64,000 nucleotides of DNA from Cohnella mopanensis (GTDB lineage Bacteria > Bacillota > Bacilli > Paenibacillales > Paenibacillaceae): the NCBI RefSeq assembly GCF_022352055.1, contig NZ_JAKRWM010000022.1:1-64000 (forward strand), given 5' to 3'. The translations under genes were made by a program, and so were the position numbers. Shown here piece by piece: positions 54,744 to 62,816 of the stretch (positions are counted from its first letter, which is position 1; every line of letters begins with the position of its first letter). Below the pieces are notes generated by a model, which had not been told where the DNA came from, did not search any database, and saw only the letters and a list, made by a program, of their open reading frames with translations.

Positions 54744-55258
54744 GCTGTAGGCTCCTCCTTCTCATTCGGTTGCGAGATGAACTGGCGGCACCACGATTCG
54801 TACTTGCTTCCGACTGGACGGCAAGTAATCTTACGCGATTCCGGTCCCGTCGTCTCTATGAAAAGATGTAATCTGTCCGGTGGCAAAATCGGCTCTATGA
54901 GAGATGCCCATTCGACCAATGTCACGCCATTTCCATGAAAATATTCATCCAATCCAAGTTCGTCAGCTTCCTCAAGGGACAACCGATAGACGTCCATATG
55001 ATAGAAAGGGAACACCGTCCCCTCATATTCTTTAATAATTGTATAAGTAGGGCTGTTAACGATTCCCTCAACGCCGATCGCAGCCGCGAACGCCTGCGCG
55101 AAACGCGTCTTGCCGGCGCCCAAATCCCCGTCCAAAGCGAGAACGTCACCCGGACCCGCGAGTTTAGCCAGAGCTTCGGCGAATTGAACCGTACTCATCT
55201 CCGTTGAAACTTCTCGAACGTAGTGAACCGTAGAATCGCTCTTGTCATTCCGTTGCAT
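54740..55258 (-). CDS. tsaE: TsaE, ATPase of the t6A complex
   Basis: A 172-residue P-loop protein. Walker A is GDLGAGKTRFAQ; then SPTYTIIKEYEG, and the Walker B/essential residues fall in FYHMDVYRL. It resets the TsaB-TsaD complex by ATP hydrolysis. An N-terminal extension of about 18 residues before the usual start is present. It follows thiL by 8 bp. Confidence 0.95.
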   Translation of the reverse strand: MQRNDKSDSTVHYVREVSTEMSTVQFAEALAKLAGPGDVLALDGDLGAGKTRFAQAFAAAIGVEGIVNSPTYTIIKEYEGTVFPFYHMDVYRLSLEEADELGLDEYFHGNGVTLVEWASLIEPILPPDRLHLFIETTGPESRKITCRPVGSKYESWCRQFISQPNEKEEPTA

Positions 55259-55266
55259 GCTGTATG

Positions 55267-56328
55267 CTACCCCTTCGGAAAATGATTATAACCCCGCTTG
55301 CTAATCGGCTTACGTGCACCGGATGAAGTTTCCATAACGACGCCTGGCGGCCCTTCTTCCACTTCTCCTATGAAGAACAAAGGGATGCCCTCCGCGCGAA
55401 AATGTTCCTTCATCGCAAGCTCATGCTGCCGTTCCGCCGTGCCGAGAAGAACGTAATCTTCACCGCCGTACAATACGAATTCCAGCGGATCCAGCCCATG
55501 ATCGCGCGCGTATGAGACGAGCTCTCCTGAAAGAGGCAGCTGCGTTTCCTTCAATCGCAGTCTGACGCCGGAAGCTTCGGCGATCTCCCATGCTTCGCTA
55601 GCCACTCCGTCGCTTACATCGTTAAGAGAAGCCCCCCAACCCTGTTCCAGCAATATCCTTCCCGCTTTCACGGAGGGTGCGGGACGTTGATGGGCTTGTA
55701 TGAGTCTAGGTGATAGGGAGGTTATTCTAAGGTGCTCGCTAGGGTTCGGTTTAGCGGTTTTCCCCATTAAACCGTGAAGCCCTCCAGCCGATAAGCCTGT
55801 CGGTCCGGTCAGAAAAACCAATTGTCCCGGTTTAGCGCCGTCACGGCGTATCGCCCGGCCAGCTTCAACCGTACCCATTACCGTCACCGACACGACAAGC
55901 TGCTGCGGCGAGGAAGTCGTATCTCCTCCGATAACGGCCACTCCGTAACGCTCGGCGCATTCATACAATCCATCGTAAAAAAGCTTCATCCGTTCAGAAT
56001 TCCATGACGAGGGTACGCTGACCGAAACTAGAGCAAACTTCGGAAGCCCGCCCATCGCCGCGATATCGCTCACGTTTGCAGCCAGCGCTTTGTAGCCGAC
56101 ATCCGCCTCGCTCATCGTCGCATCGAGAAAATGTACTTCTTCTACCATAGTATCGATGGCGAGAAGCCATTCCTTAGACGATGAGCCGACAACCACGGCC
56201 GTATCATCGCCTATCCCGAGCGTAACGCCGGCTTGAGCGAGGAACTCCTTGGACTGGCGATCTTGCGTCCAGGCGCGAATGCGCTCGAATTCGTCCAATG
56301 GCAGCACGTCGTTTCCCCTTTTCGTCAT
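55267..56328 (-). CDS. thiL: Thiamine-monophosphate kinase
   Basis: A 353-residue ATP-dependent kinase making thiamine diphosphate. N-terminal GIGDDTAVV, then LAIDTMVEEVHFL, metal-binding VIGGDTTSSPQ and C-terminal LYGGEDYVLL match ThiL. It is the first gene of the thiL-tsaE-tsaB-rimI-tsaD operon. A TATAAT lies just before its start (56341-56346 on the minus strand), with a poor minus-35. Confidence 0.96.
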   Translation of the reverse strand: MTKRGNDVLPLDEFERIRAWTQDRQSKEFLAQAGVTLGIGDDTAVVVGSSSKEWLLAIDTMVEEVHFLDATMSEADVGYKALAANVSDIAAMGGLPKFALVSVSVPSSWNSERMKLFYDGLYECAERYGVAVIGGDTTSSPQQLVVSVTVMGTVEAGRAIRRDGAKPGQLVFLTGPTGLSAGGLHGLMGKTAKPNPSEHLRITSLSPRLIQAHQRPAPSVKAGRILLEQGWGASLNDVSDGVASEAWEIAEASGVRLRLKETQLPLSGELVSYARDHGLDPLEFVLYGGEDYVLLGTAERQHELAMKEHFRAEGIPLFFIGEVEEGPPGVVMETSSGARKPISKRGYNHFPKG

Positions 56329-56433
56329 TTTGTTCCTTCATTATATCGGGGTACGCCGGAACATGCAAAGACCCGTAAGGCTTATGCCGAACGGGTGTTA
56401 TGCGATTTCTACCTACCAAGCCCCGTCTTCACC

Positions 56434-57684
56434 CTAAGATTGGCATACCATGATTAAGTTATCGTCAGGATCCTTCAATATAAAGAACGAAACTTCTGCG
56501 TACGTTTCCAGTTCTCCGTGGAACTCCATGCCGCGATTGGCAGCATAGTCATAGGCTGCTTGAATGTCATCCGTATCGAACATGAACAGATACTCGAACG
56601 GATCTTGCTTGAGATAGCGATTATGATCCAATAACAAGTCGGCCCCGCGGGTAACCGGAACGGAATAAACCGATTGTTCTGACGCTCGTTCGTCTAAAGG
56701 TACTCCTAACAGATCCACATACCATGCTGCGCTGCTACTCATCTCTCGTACGTTGATAAACGCGCCGCTTATTCTAGCGAGTATCGGACTGTTAGACTTC
56801 GGAAGTCCGTATTCTTGGTTGTCCTGCGTCCAGCAAACCATGCTCGCGTTGCCTTCCGGATCACTGAAATTGAAGTAAGACATCCCGTCGTACCGGTTCG
56901 GATCAGAGAAGACATCCGCCTTCCCGAGAAGATAAGCATGGGCTCTATCGATATCCCTCGTCGGGAACATCACGAAAGGCTTCTCTTGTCGCCAATTAGG
57001 ATTGCTTTGATTGCCGGAATTCGAGTCGAGCACTAATCCCGTCCCGGGCAGATCGAACCAATATACCGGCCCGCCGTTCAGTCTCTCCTCCCGTAAAGGC
57101 AATCCCAATAATTCGCTGTACCATTCGGCGGCTCTCCGCAGGTCGGTAACGTGCACGAATAAGCTAGCTATCCGATTCTCGATCGGCAATTCTTGCTTTC
57201 TTCGTATCGGGAACCACAGCTCCATGATCGAATCCGGGTTATCATTTCCCCGATAGCGCTCATCGTACAGCTCGAACAAAGCGCCAGTTCCCCGCCAGTA
57301 TTCGGAATTCGGGAGCCAGTTTTCTTCGAAAAACCGATAGGCCGCTCCAATCTCGTCGATCGTCCCTCGCCGCTGCACGACGCAATACAATCCTCCGGGA
57401 AACGACTGCCCGATCATATTCTCCGGAATATCCTCCATTGCCGTTACGCCTGCTCCTGCTATGTAATCGAAGGATTGGCCCGGTGCGTAAGCTTCATCAA
57501 TTAGACTGATTCCATAACATCTACCTTCAAAATGGCGAATTTCGTTTCCACGAGGGTTAAATCGAAGCCAGAGTTTGCTGATCTCATTTTCCGAAGTTAC
57601 CGTATCATCCTCAGGGGTATAACGGATCTTCTCGCCAACAACCTGAAACGGGCCTTTCCATGCAATTCGGACTTCGAAACTCAT
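56434..57684 (-). CDS. GyrI-like effector domain fused to two VOC domains
   Basis: A 416-residue protein with three parts. About 1-150: GyrI-like/AraC effector-binding fold (KLWLRFNPRGNEIRH; PGGLYCVVQRRGTIDEIGAAYRFFEENWLPNS, in part; then LWFPI). About 165-285 and 300-416: two VOC (glyoxalase/bleomycin-resistance) domains, the first starting ASLFVHVTDLRRAAEWYSELLGLPL, the second ending FFILKDPDDNLIMVCQS. It probably binds small molecules, but the metal ligand set and activity are not clear. The start has AAGGAG 7 nt ahead of ATG 57684. Confidence 0.82.
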   Translation of the reverse strand: MSFEVRIAWKGPFQVVGEKIRYTPEDDTVTSENEISKLWLRFNPRGNEIRHFEGRCYGISLIDEAYAPGQSFDYIAGAGVTAMEDIPENMIGQSFPGGLYCVVQRRGTIDEIGAAYRFFEENWLPNSEYWRGTGALFELYDERYRGNDNPDSIMELWFPIRRKQELPIENRIASLFVHVTDLRRAAEWYSELLGLPLREERLNGGPVYWFDLPGTGLVLDSNSGNQSNPNWRQEKPFVMFPTRDIDRAHAYLLGKADVFSDPNRYDGMSYFNFSDPEGNASMVCWTQDNQEYGLPKSNSPILARISGAFINVREMSSSAAWYVDLLGVPLDERASEQSVYSVPVTRGADLLLDHNRYLKQDPFEYLFMFDTDDIQAAYDYAANRGMEFHGELETYAEVSFFILKDPDDNLIMVCQS

Positions 57685-57900
57685 CACACAGCTCCTTCGC
57701 CTAAGTCATTCTTATTTTCCATAATACGAATGTATATTCGCCTTTTTGCCGAAAAATCCTTCTAAACGGATTATGAGAATTATATTATTAATAGATAAAA
57801 ATCGTTGTAACAGCAGTAAAAATGGCGGTTTTCCAATTCCGCATGGCATTATTTATGAAATGAATTCACCGGATAGAGCTGATAGACTTTGAGATATTCC

Positions 57901-58010
57901 AAGCCTAAGTCCAACACGGACACGGAGAAACCACCTTTATTGGGGTGAAGCCGCTATACACGCGGCAGGGCAACTTTTGGCTCTAACCCGTCAGCTAACT
58001 CCGTAGGCAA
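57901..58010 (+). ncRNA. c-di-AMP riboswitch (ydaO/yuaA class)
   Basis: The conserved 3' segment AACCCGTCAGCTAACTCCGTAGGC and the TTGGGGTGAAGCCGC segment match the ydaO motif. The 5' CCTA pairs with TAGGC to close P1. It lies 20 bp before the CAP-domain gene. High c-di-AMP is expected to switch the gene off, typically for wall and osmotic genes. The rest of the 57685-58031 gap shows nothing else I can name. Confidence 0.92.
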
Positions 58011-58031
58011 TCAAAGGGAGGAACATTAGTA

Positions 58032-58829
58032 ATGAACAAGCGCAATTCGAAATCGAAAGGTCTGAAGAAGACTCTTATATTAGGTACGTTAGCTCTTGCA
58101 GTTGCCATTCCAACAGGCGTAGGCGCAGCATCTGCTGCAAGCACGACGGGAAGTAGCAACACTTACACGGTTACGAATATATCTCAATTGTCTAGCCGTC
58201 TTGGCATCGATTTCAATACGATTCTTCAGCAAATCATGCAAGGCAAGTATCCGGTAGTATCGAATCCGGGTACAGGCACGGGTACAGGCAATACCGGAAA
58301 CAACGGAAATGTGACTACGCCTAGCAAACCTACAACACCTAGCAAGCCTACTACACCAAGCAAACCTACAACACCTAGCAAACCTAGTACGGGAACGGGG
58401 TCCGGCACGGGGACAGGTACTGGATCTGGCACGGGTACTGGCTCGGAAACGACTGCTACTTCCGCTTATGCAAACGAAGTGGTTACGCTCGTTAACCAAG
58501 AGCGTGCGAAAGCCGGTCTGAGCGCTCTGAAAATGTCCAATGCGACTTTGACGAAAATGGCGCTGGATAAAGCCAAAGATATGTACAACAACGGATATTT
58601 CGACCATAACTCGCCGACATACGGCTCGCCGTTCGACATGATGAAGCAATATGGAATCAGCTACCGTTACGCTGGCGAGAATATCGCTAAAGGACAACGC
58701 ACACCGCAGGAAGTCATGACCGCGTGGATGAACAGTTCCGGTCACCGCGCTAACATTCTTGGCGCGAACTTCACGACGATCGGCGTCGCTTATTACAATG
58801 GCGTGTGGGTACAAGAATTCATTTCCTAG
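58032..58829 (+). CDS. Secreted CAP-domain (SCP/PR1, YkwD-like) protein
   Basis: A 265-residue secreted protein. Signal peptide to about 35 (LGTLALAVAIPTGVGAASA). A low-complexity linker at about 80-140: four KPTTPS repeats, then Gly-Thr/Gly-Ser repeats. The CAP domain (about 145-265) contains VNQERAKAGLSAL, YFDHNSP, YAGENIAKG and SSGHRANIL. Relatives occur on spores and cell walls; enzymatic activity is not established. AAAGGGAGG is near the start. Control by c-di-AMP suggests a role in wall homeostasis. Confidence 0.93.
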   Translation: MNKRNSKSKGLKKTLILGTLALAVAIPTGVGAASAASTTGSSNTYTVTNISQLSSRLGIDFNTILQQIMQGKYPVVSNPGTGTGTGNTGNNGNVTTPSKPTTPSKPTTPSKPTTPSKPSTGTGSGTGTGTGSGTGTGSETTATSAYANEVVTLVNQERAKAGLSALKMSNATLTKMALDKAKDMYNNGYFDHNSPTYGSPFDMMKQYGISYRYAGENIAKGQRTPQEVMTAWMNSSGHRANILGANFTTIGVAYYNGVWVQEFIS

Positions 58830-58857
58830 TATTCATTATCTTTAACCGTCTTACACG

Positions 58858-58892
58858 AGTCCAATCTTACCGCAATGCGGTAAGATTGGGCT
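58858..58892 (+). terminator. Terminator of the CAP-domain gene
   Basis: A perfect 14-bp stem CCAATCTTACCGCA with TGCGGTAAGATTGG closed by a very tight loop, followed by GCTCTTTAGTTT. It lies 30 bp after the stop. Confidence 0.82.
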
Positions 58893-58904
58893 CTTTAGTT
58901 TATT

Positions 58905-59150
58905 TAAGTAACTGCTCAGTCGCGCTAAACTCCACCAATCGAGCGTTTTCTCCTTTTTAACACTGCCCAGGCGCTTTATTTCCCTCAATTCACCCATTTT
59001 CGCCGATTTAGCACTGCTCAGCCGCCTTATTTCCTTCCAATCGCGCTTTTTCTCCCATTTAACACTGCCCAGCCGCCTTATTTCCCTCCGATCGAGCGCT
59101 TTCTCCCAATTAACACTGCCCAGCCGCCTTATTTCCCACAAACGCCCAAA
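58905..59150. repeat. 51-bp tandem repeat array, five units
   Basis: The landmark AACTG/CACTG CYCAG recurs at 58910, 58961, 59012, 59063 and 59114, exactly 51 bp apart each time. Unit consensus: CACTGCCCAGCCGCCTTATTTCCCTCC followed by a more variable ATCGAGCGCTTTCTCCCAATTAA part. It differs in sequence from the array at 7697-8662 but has the same length. The 423-bp gap otherwise holds two terminators. Confidence 0.88.
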
Positions 59151-59188
59151 TGTGTAATGTGTAAATGTAGTTAAAACAAATCAAAGAA

Positions 59189-59236
59189 GGGCCCGTCCCG
59201 CTCGATCAAGGAATGAATCCTTAGCGGGACTGACCC
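59189..59236 (-). terminator. Terminator of the FAD oxidoreductase gene
   Basis: On the minus strand GGGTCAGTCCCGCT pairs with AGCGGGACGGGCCC (one mismatch), with an inner AAGGATTCATTCCTT palindrome, followed by TTCTTTG. Confidence 0.78.
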
Positions 59237-59252
59237 TATGCGTTAACTTATC

Positions 59253-59816
59253 TTAAGACTTTAGAACATCATGGTCGACATATCTGTCGCCGTTGATCTC
59301 GCTAATGACGTTAATAGCGACTTTCGCGCCATCTCCGGCGGTAATGATCGTATGCATGCTAACCCCGGCTACAGTTCCGGCAGCCCAAATGTTGTCTATA
59401 CTTGATTTGCCTTCCGGCGAACATTCGATAATGGTTTTAATGCGCGGCTCGGTGCCCGGCTTCGTGCGAACGCCGCTTGCCTCGGCCAGATCGACGAGCA
59501 TGCCCGTAGCGAGAATGACGTGGCCCGCTTCATACGTTTCGCCATCCGTCTCGATCGTAATGAATCCATCGCCCGCAGTCAGCTTCGTTGCTTTGGCCGC
59601 TACGAATTCCGTACCGAACTTAGTGGCTTGCTTCTTGCCGATCGCAACCAGATCAGGCCCTGTAATTCCATCCACTCCGTAGTGGTTTTCCACCCACGCG
59701 CGTTTTGTAACGCTTTGATCACTGTCGATCACGAGCGTCTTCTTCCCTGCTTTTGCCGTGAAAATCGCTGCACTTGCGCCTGCGGGACCCCCGCCAATAA
59801 TTGCGATATCGTACAT
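59253..59816 (-). CDS. Short NAD(P)/FAD-dependent oxidoreductase (thioredoxin-reductase-like)
   Basis: A 187-residue flavoprotein. The N-terminal FAD motif is YDIAIIGGGPAGASAAIF and the C-terminal FAD contact is IWAAGTVAGVSMHTIITAGDGAKVA (in part). It corresponds to thioredoxin reductase with the NADPH domain and CxxC missing. The length is normal for a group seen in Paenibacillaceae. The start at 59816 has AAGGAG 8 nt ahead. Electron donor and substrate are unknown. Confidence 0.88.
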   Translation of the reverse strand: MYDIAIIGGGPAGASAAIFTAKAGKKTLVIDSDQSVTKRAWVENHYGVDGITGPDLVAIGKKQATKFGTEFVAAKATKLTAGDGFITIETDGETYEAGHVILATGMLVDLAEASGVRTKPGTEPRIKTIIECSPEGKSSIDNIWAAGTVAGVSMHTIITAGDGAKVAINVISEINGDRYVDHDVLKS

Positions 59817-59944
59817 AACAATCACTCCTTAAGGGATATAATGGAACTTACTTCATTGTAGCATGTCCATATCCTACTTTCAAAAAGTAAGCCCATACGG
59901 CGGCGATCGTTATACCCGATACGACTTAAGCGACATAGCGCAAT

Positions 59945-60127
59945 TTAATGCTCCTTCAACCGTTCTACGCCGACGGTCTGCGTATGGGTCGGACTTTGCC
60001 CTATCTGCACGGTAGCAACTCCATTCTCGACGTCCACCTTCTCGATCCAAACCGACGGCCCGTCATCCAGTTGAACCGCAATATTGTCGGAAGAATCGTA
60101 AATTTCCTTCGCTCTCTGAGCATTCAT
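59945..60127 (-). CDS. sspH: H-type small acid-soluble spore protein
   Basis: A 60-residue SspH family protein (MNAQRAKEIYDSS; WIEKVDVENGVATVQ). These minor SASPs are made in the forespore. The family has a beta-rich fold and does not bind DNA like alpha/beta SASPs. Its ATG overlaps the stop of an upstream 58-codon gene by 4 bp (ATGA), so the two are co-translated. GGAGGAGG precedes it. Confidence 0.93.
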   Translation of the reverse strand: MNAQRAKEIYDSSDNIAVQLDDGPSVWIEKVDVENGVATVQIGQSPTHTQTVGVERLKEH

Positions 60128-60300
60128 GGTGTGTCCTCCTCCATGGTGCCTGTTGACGACTCCGAAATTAATCCGTTATGAAGAGTGACTTGCCCTCCGC
60201 CTAAACCTTCATTGACCATTCGATCGACATCCATATCGTAGACGTCTCTTCCTTCATGGATCGAATCCCTGCTCGCTTGCACATTTTGTTCCGTATCCAA
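60124..60300 (-). CDS. Small protein upstream of sspH, probable sporulation role
   Basis: A 58-residue frame starting at TTG 60300 with GGAAGG at about 9 nt. The sequence is acidic with ASRDSIHEGRDVYDMDVDRM and VNEGLGGGQVTLHNG, a pattern I have seen in uncharacterised Paenibacillaceae small proteins. It overlaps sspH by 4 bp, so it is coupled and probably spore-related. The TTG start makes it easy to miss. Confidence 0.65.
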   Translation of the reverse strand: MDTEQNVQASRDSIHEGRDVYDMDVDRMVNEGLGGGQVTLHNGLISESSTGTMEEDTP

Positions 60301-60420
60301 TCATGATCTTCCTTCCTATAGATAGATTTATGGCCTTTTCCAATATTCCCTGCCCGATTGATTTCCATGCGGACTGGGAACCTTAAAGGGAAAGTAAAGC
60401 CGCAAAGGAGATCCTGCCTC

Positions 60421-61302
60421 ATGCATACCGTCTGGAAAGGCGCAATCAGCTTTGGTTTAGTCCATGTTCCTGTCAAAATGTTCACGGCAACCGAGGATAA
60501 AGACGTTCATTTGAGGCTCATCCATAAGGAATGCGGCACTCCTATCGCCAACGTGCGAACTTGTCCGCATTGCGAAAAGGAAGTTCAATGGGAGGAAATA
60601 TCCAAAGGGTACGAGTATGAGAAGGGACGGTTCGTGTTATTCGATTCCGAGGAGCTCGATGCCATCAAACCGGAAAATACGCGGACAATACAGATCTTGG
60701 ATTTCGTCGATCTGAAGGAAATCGATCCGTTGTATTATCAGAAAGCTTACTACCTTTCGCCGGATCAAGCAGGATCTGGCGCATATAACCTACTGCTTGA
60801 AGCGATGCGGCAATCCGGCAAAATCGGCATCGCCAAAATAGCGATACGCAGCAAAAGCAGTCTCGCGGCAATACGCGCAGTCGACAATTGCATCTGTATG
60901 GAAACGATGCATTACCCGGATGAAATCCGGTCGCTCCAGCTTGTGCCGAATTTGCCCGAACAGACAACCGTGAACGAGCGGGAGCTCTCGATGGCGAAAA
61001 TGCTCATCGATCAGCTATCGACCCCGTTCGATCCGGCCAAATATACGGACGATTATCGCATCGGCCTGCAAGAAGCTATCCAACGCAAAATCTCCGGCGA
61101 AGGCACCGATATCGTCACTGCACCGGCAGCCGAGCGGACGAACGTAATCGACCTCATGGCTGCGCTGCAAGCCAGCTTGGAAGCGGTCAAACCCGCACAA
61201 GCAGCGCCTGCGACTCCCGACAATGACGCGACGACAGGAGATCGGAGCAAAGCCAAGCCTCGCGGTACCCGCGGCCGCAAGAAAGAAGGAGCTGTTCCTT
61301 AA
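60421..61302 (+). CDS. ku: Non-homologous end-joining protein Ku
   Basis: A 293-residue bacterial Ku. N-terminal HTVWKGAISFGLVHVPVKM and the core YEKGRFVLFDSEELDAI match; the C-terminal tail is Lys/Arg-rich (KPRGTRGRKKEG), used for DNA or ligase contact. It binds broken ends and recruits ligase. The start has AAAGGAG at 10 nt; an upstream frame extension lacks support. An ATP-dependent ligase lies 1.5 kb away. The stop overlaps the convergent hydrolase by 4 bp. Confidence 0.96.
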   Translation: MHTVWKGAISFGLVHVPVKMFTATEDKDVHLRLIHKECGTPIANVRTCPHCEKEVQWEEISKGYEYEKGRFVLFDSEELDAIKPENTRTIQILDFVDLKEIDPLYYQKAYYLSPDQAGSGAYNLLLEAMRQSGKIGIAKIAIRSKSSLAAIRAVDNCICMETMHYPDEIRSLQLVPNLPEQTTVNERELSMAKMLIDQLSTPFDPAKYTDDYRIGLQEAIQRKISGEGTDIVTAPAAERTNVIDLMAALQASLEAVKPAQAAPATPDNDATTGDRSKAKPRGTRGRKKEGAVP

Positions 61303-62717
61303 ACATTCGTTCCCTTAACGGGGAACGTTTGACGAAATTTTATGGCCATCAAAGCGACTTTAATGACTCCAATAACTAACCATATACCTGATAAACTTAG
61401 AATCAAGGGATAAACTCCCGGCATTGAATACATTTCGATTTGATATATCCACAACGTTTCATAACTGTAATACAAAGGGAATCCGATCTGGAACAAGAGG
61501 ATAGCGGCGCTAGTACTACGTCTCAGCCAGCCTCCCTGTCTTATTCCCCAACGTCTCCAACGAATAAGCGAAAAAATGGTGCAAGCTATCAACAACAGGC
61601 ATATGCTATCGACAATGGTATATAAAAACAATCGTGGGTAGGGGCGAGCTTTCACTGCTTTAACGGTTTGTTCATCGAAAGAGTTGTACAAGTCTCTCCC
61701 GATTCGATCCGCAGGCTCAACAGCATCCGGATAAAAACCGACGAAAAGATTATCTCTTGCATTGGTGAACACAATGACGGCCCGATCGAAAACTCTATTC
61801 ATCATGAGATGGGTTTTGAAGACGTAAGTCGCTCCTCCAAACTCGAACAGCGAATTGGACTCGCCGAGCACGTGCATCACCGATAGAAGATTGAGTACTT
61901 GAACGCCGTTGTAAGTACCATCGCCAAGCAACATCAAGATAAAATGCGACCAGTCTTCCAAAGTCGAAACAAGATATCCCGCCGGAATCCATTCCTTCTC
62001 ATAAGGTTGCGCCATGCTTTTGTTATAACCAAACCAACTGGCATGTCCCTCCGATAAAAAGCCGTCAGGGGCTTTGCTAACATCCGCGTACGTCCGCTTC
62101 ATCTCGAGCGGATCGAACAAGTAGGTCTGGACGAACTGTTCGTACGTCATTCCGCTCGCGGCTTCTATGATCTGGCCCAGCAGCATGTAGTTAAAGTTCG
62201 AGTAATAGGATCTATTCAACTTCTCTTCGTTCCAAGGTACGTTGACTTTGCCCTTCTTGATATCCTCGAACGGGCTAAGGATTACAACCAATTCCATGTC
62301 ACGATCGTATCCGCTGGTGAAATTAAGCAGATGGCGGACCGTGACTTGGCTCTTGGGCTGTTCCGGCAACCAAGGCAAATATTTGCCGATCGGATCGTCT
62401 ATATCCAGCTTCCCTTGCTCGCTAAGAATATAGATCGCCGAGGAGGTGATCAACTTGCTGAGCGAGCCTATAATAAATCCGGTTTGCGGAGTTACGACCG
62501 TTCCTTCGCTATCCGCGTATCCGAAACCTTTCGCATATTCCAGACGGCCGTTGTCTATCATCGCGACTCCGATTCCCGGTAAATTGTACTTCTTCATCTC
62601 CGATTGGATGAATGAATCAATTGTTCCCTGTGCCAGCGAAAGAGCATAAGCCGCAGATTGATTCATTAGAATTCCGCTAAGAATCAAAAAGAAGATCAAC
62701 AAGTTTCTTTTTCTCAA
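61299..62717 (-). CDS. Serine hydrolase, beta-lactamase class C-like, membrane-anchored
   Basis: A 472-residue secreted protein. Signal peptide (LLIFFLILSGILMNQSAAYA). Class C/PBP4 fold with SxxK in IIGSLSKLITS (nucleophile Ser) and YxN in YSNFNYMLLG. The C-terminal 110 residues have about three hydrophobic segments, so it is anchored in the membrane. Likely a D,D-peptidase or esterase rather than a true beta-lactamase. It sits between ku and the ligase gene without evident functional link. Confidence 0.88.
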   Translation of the reverse strand: MRKRNLLIFFLILSGILMNQSAAYALSLAQGTIDSFIQSEMKKYNLPGIGVAMIDNGRLEYAKGFGYADSEGTVVTPQTGFIIGSLSKLITSSAIYILSEQGKLDIDDPIGKYLPWLPEQPKSQVTVRHLLNFTSGYDRDMELVVILSPFEDIKKGKVNVPWNEEKLNRSYYSNFNYMLLGQIIEAASGMTYEQFVQTYLFDPLEMKRTYADVSKAPDGFLSEGHASWFGYNKSMAQPYEKEWIPAGYLVSTLEDWSHFILMLLGDGTYNGVQVLNLLSVMHVLGESNSLFEFGGATYVFKTHLMMNRVFDRAVIVFTNARDNLFVGFYPDAVEPADRIGRDLYNSFDEQTVKAVKARPYPRLFLYTIVDSICLLLIACTIFSLIRWRRWGIRQGGWLRRSTSAAILLFQIGFPLYYSYETLWIYQIEMYSMPGVYPLILSLSGIWLVIGVIKVALMAIKFRQTFPVKGTNV

Positions 62718-62816
62718 TCGATATCATTCTCCATTCACAATCGACTCTTCAACCCAACCTTTCTATACAATTATTAGGAACTCCTTCTTTATATGTAAAA
62801 AGAAATGGATCTCAGC

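Noticed and set aside
58089-58814. 241-residue frame antisense to the CAP-domain gene
   Set aside because: A by-product of the Gly/Thr/Pro-rich repeats in the real gene.
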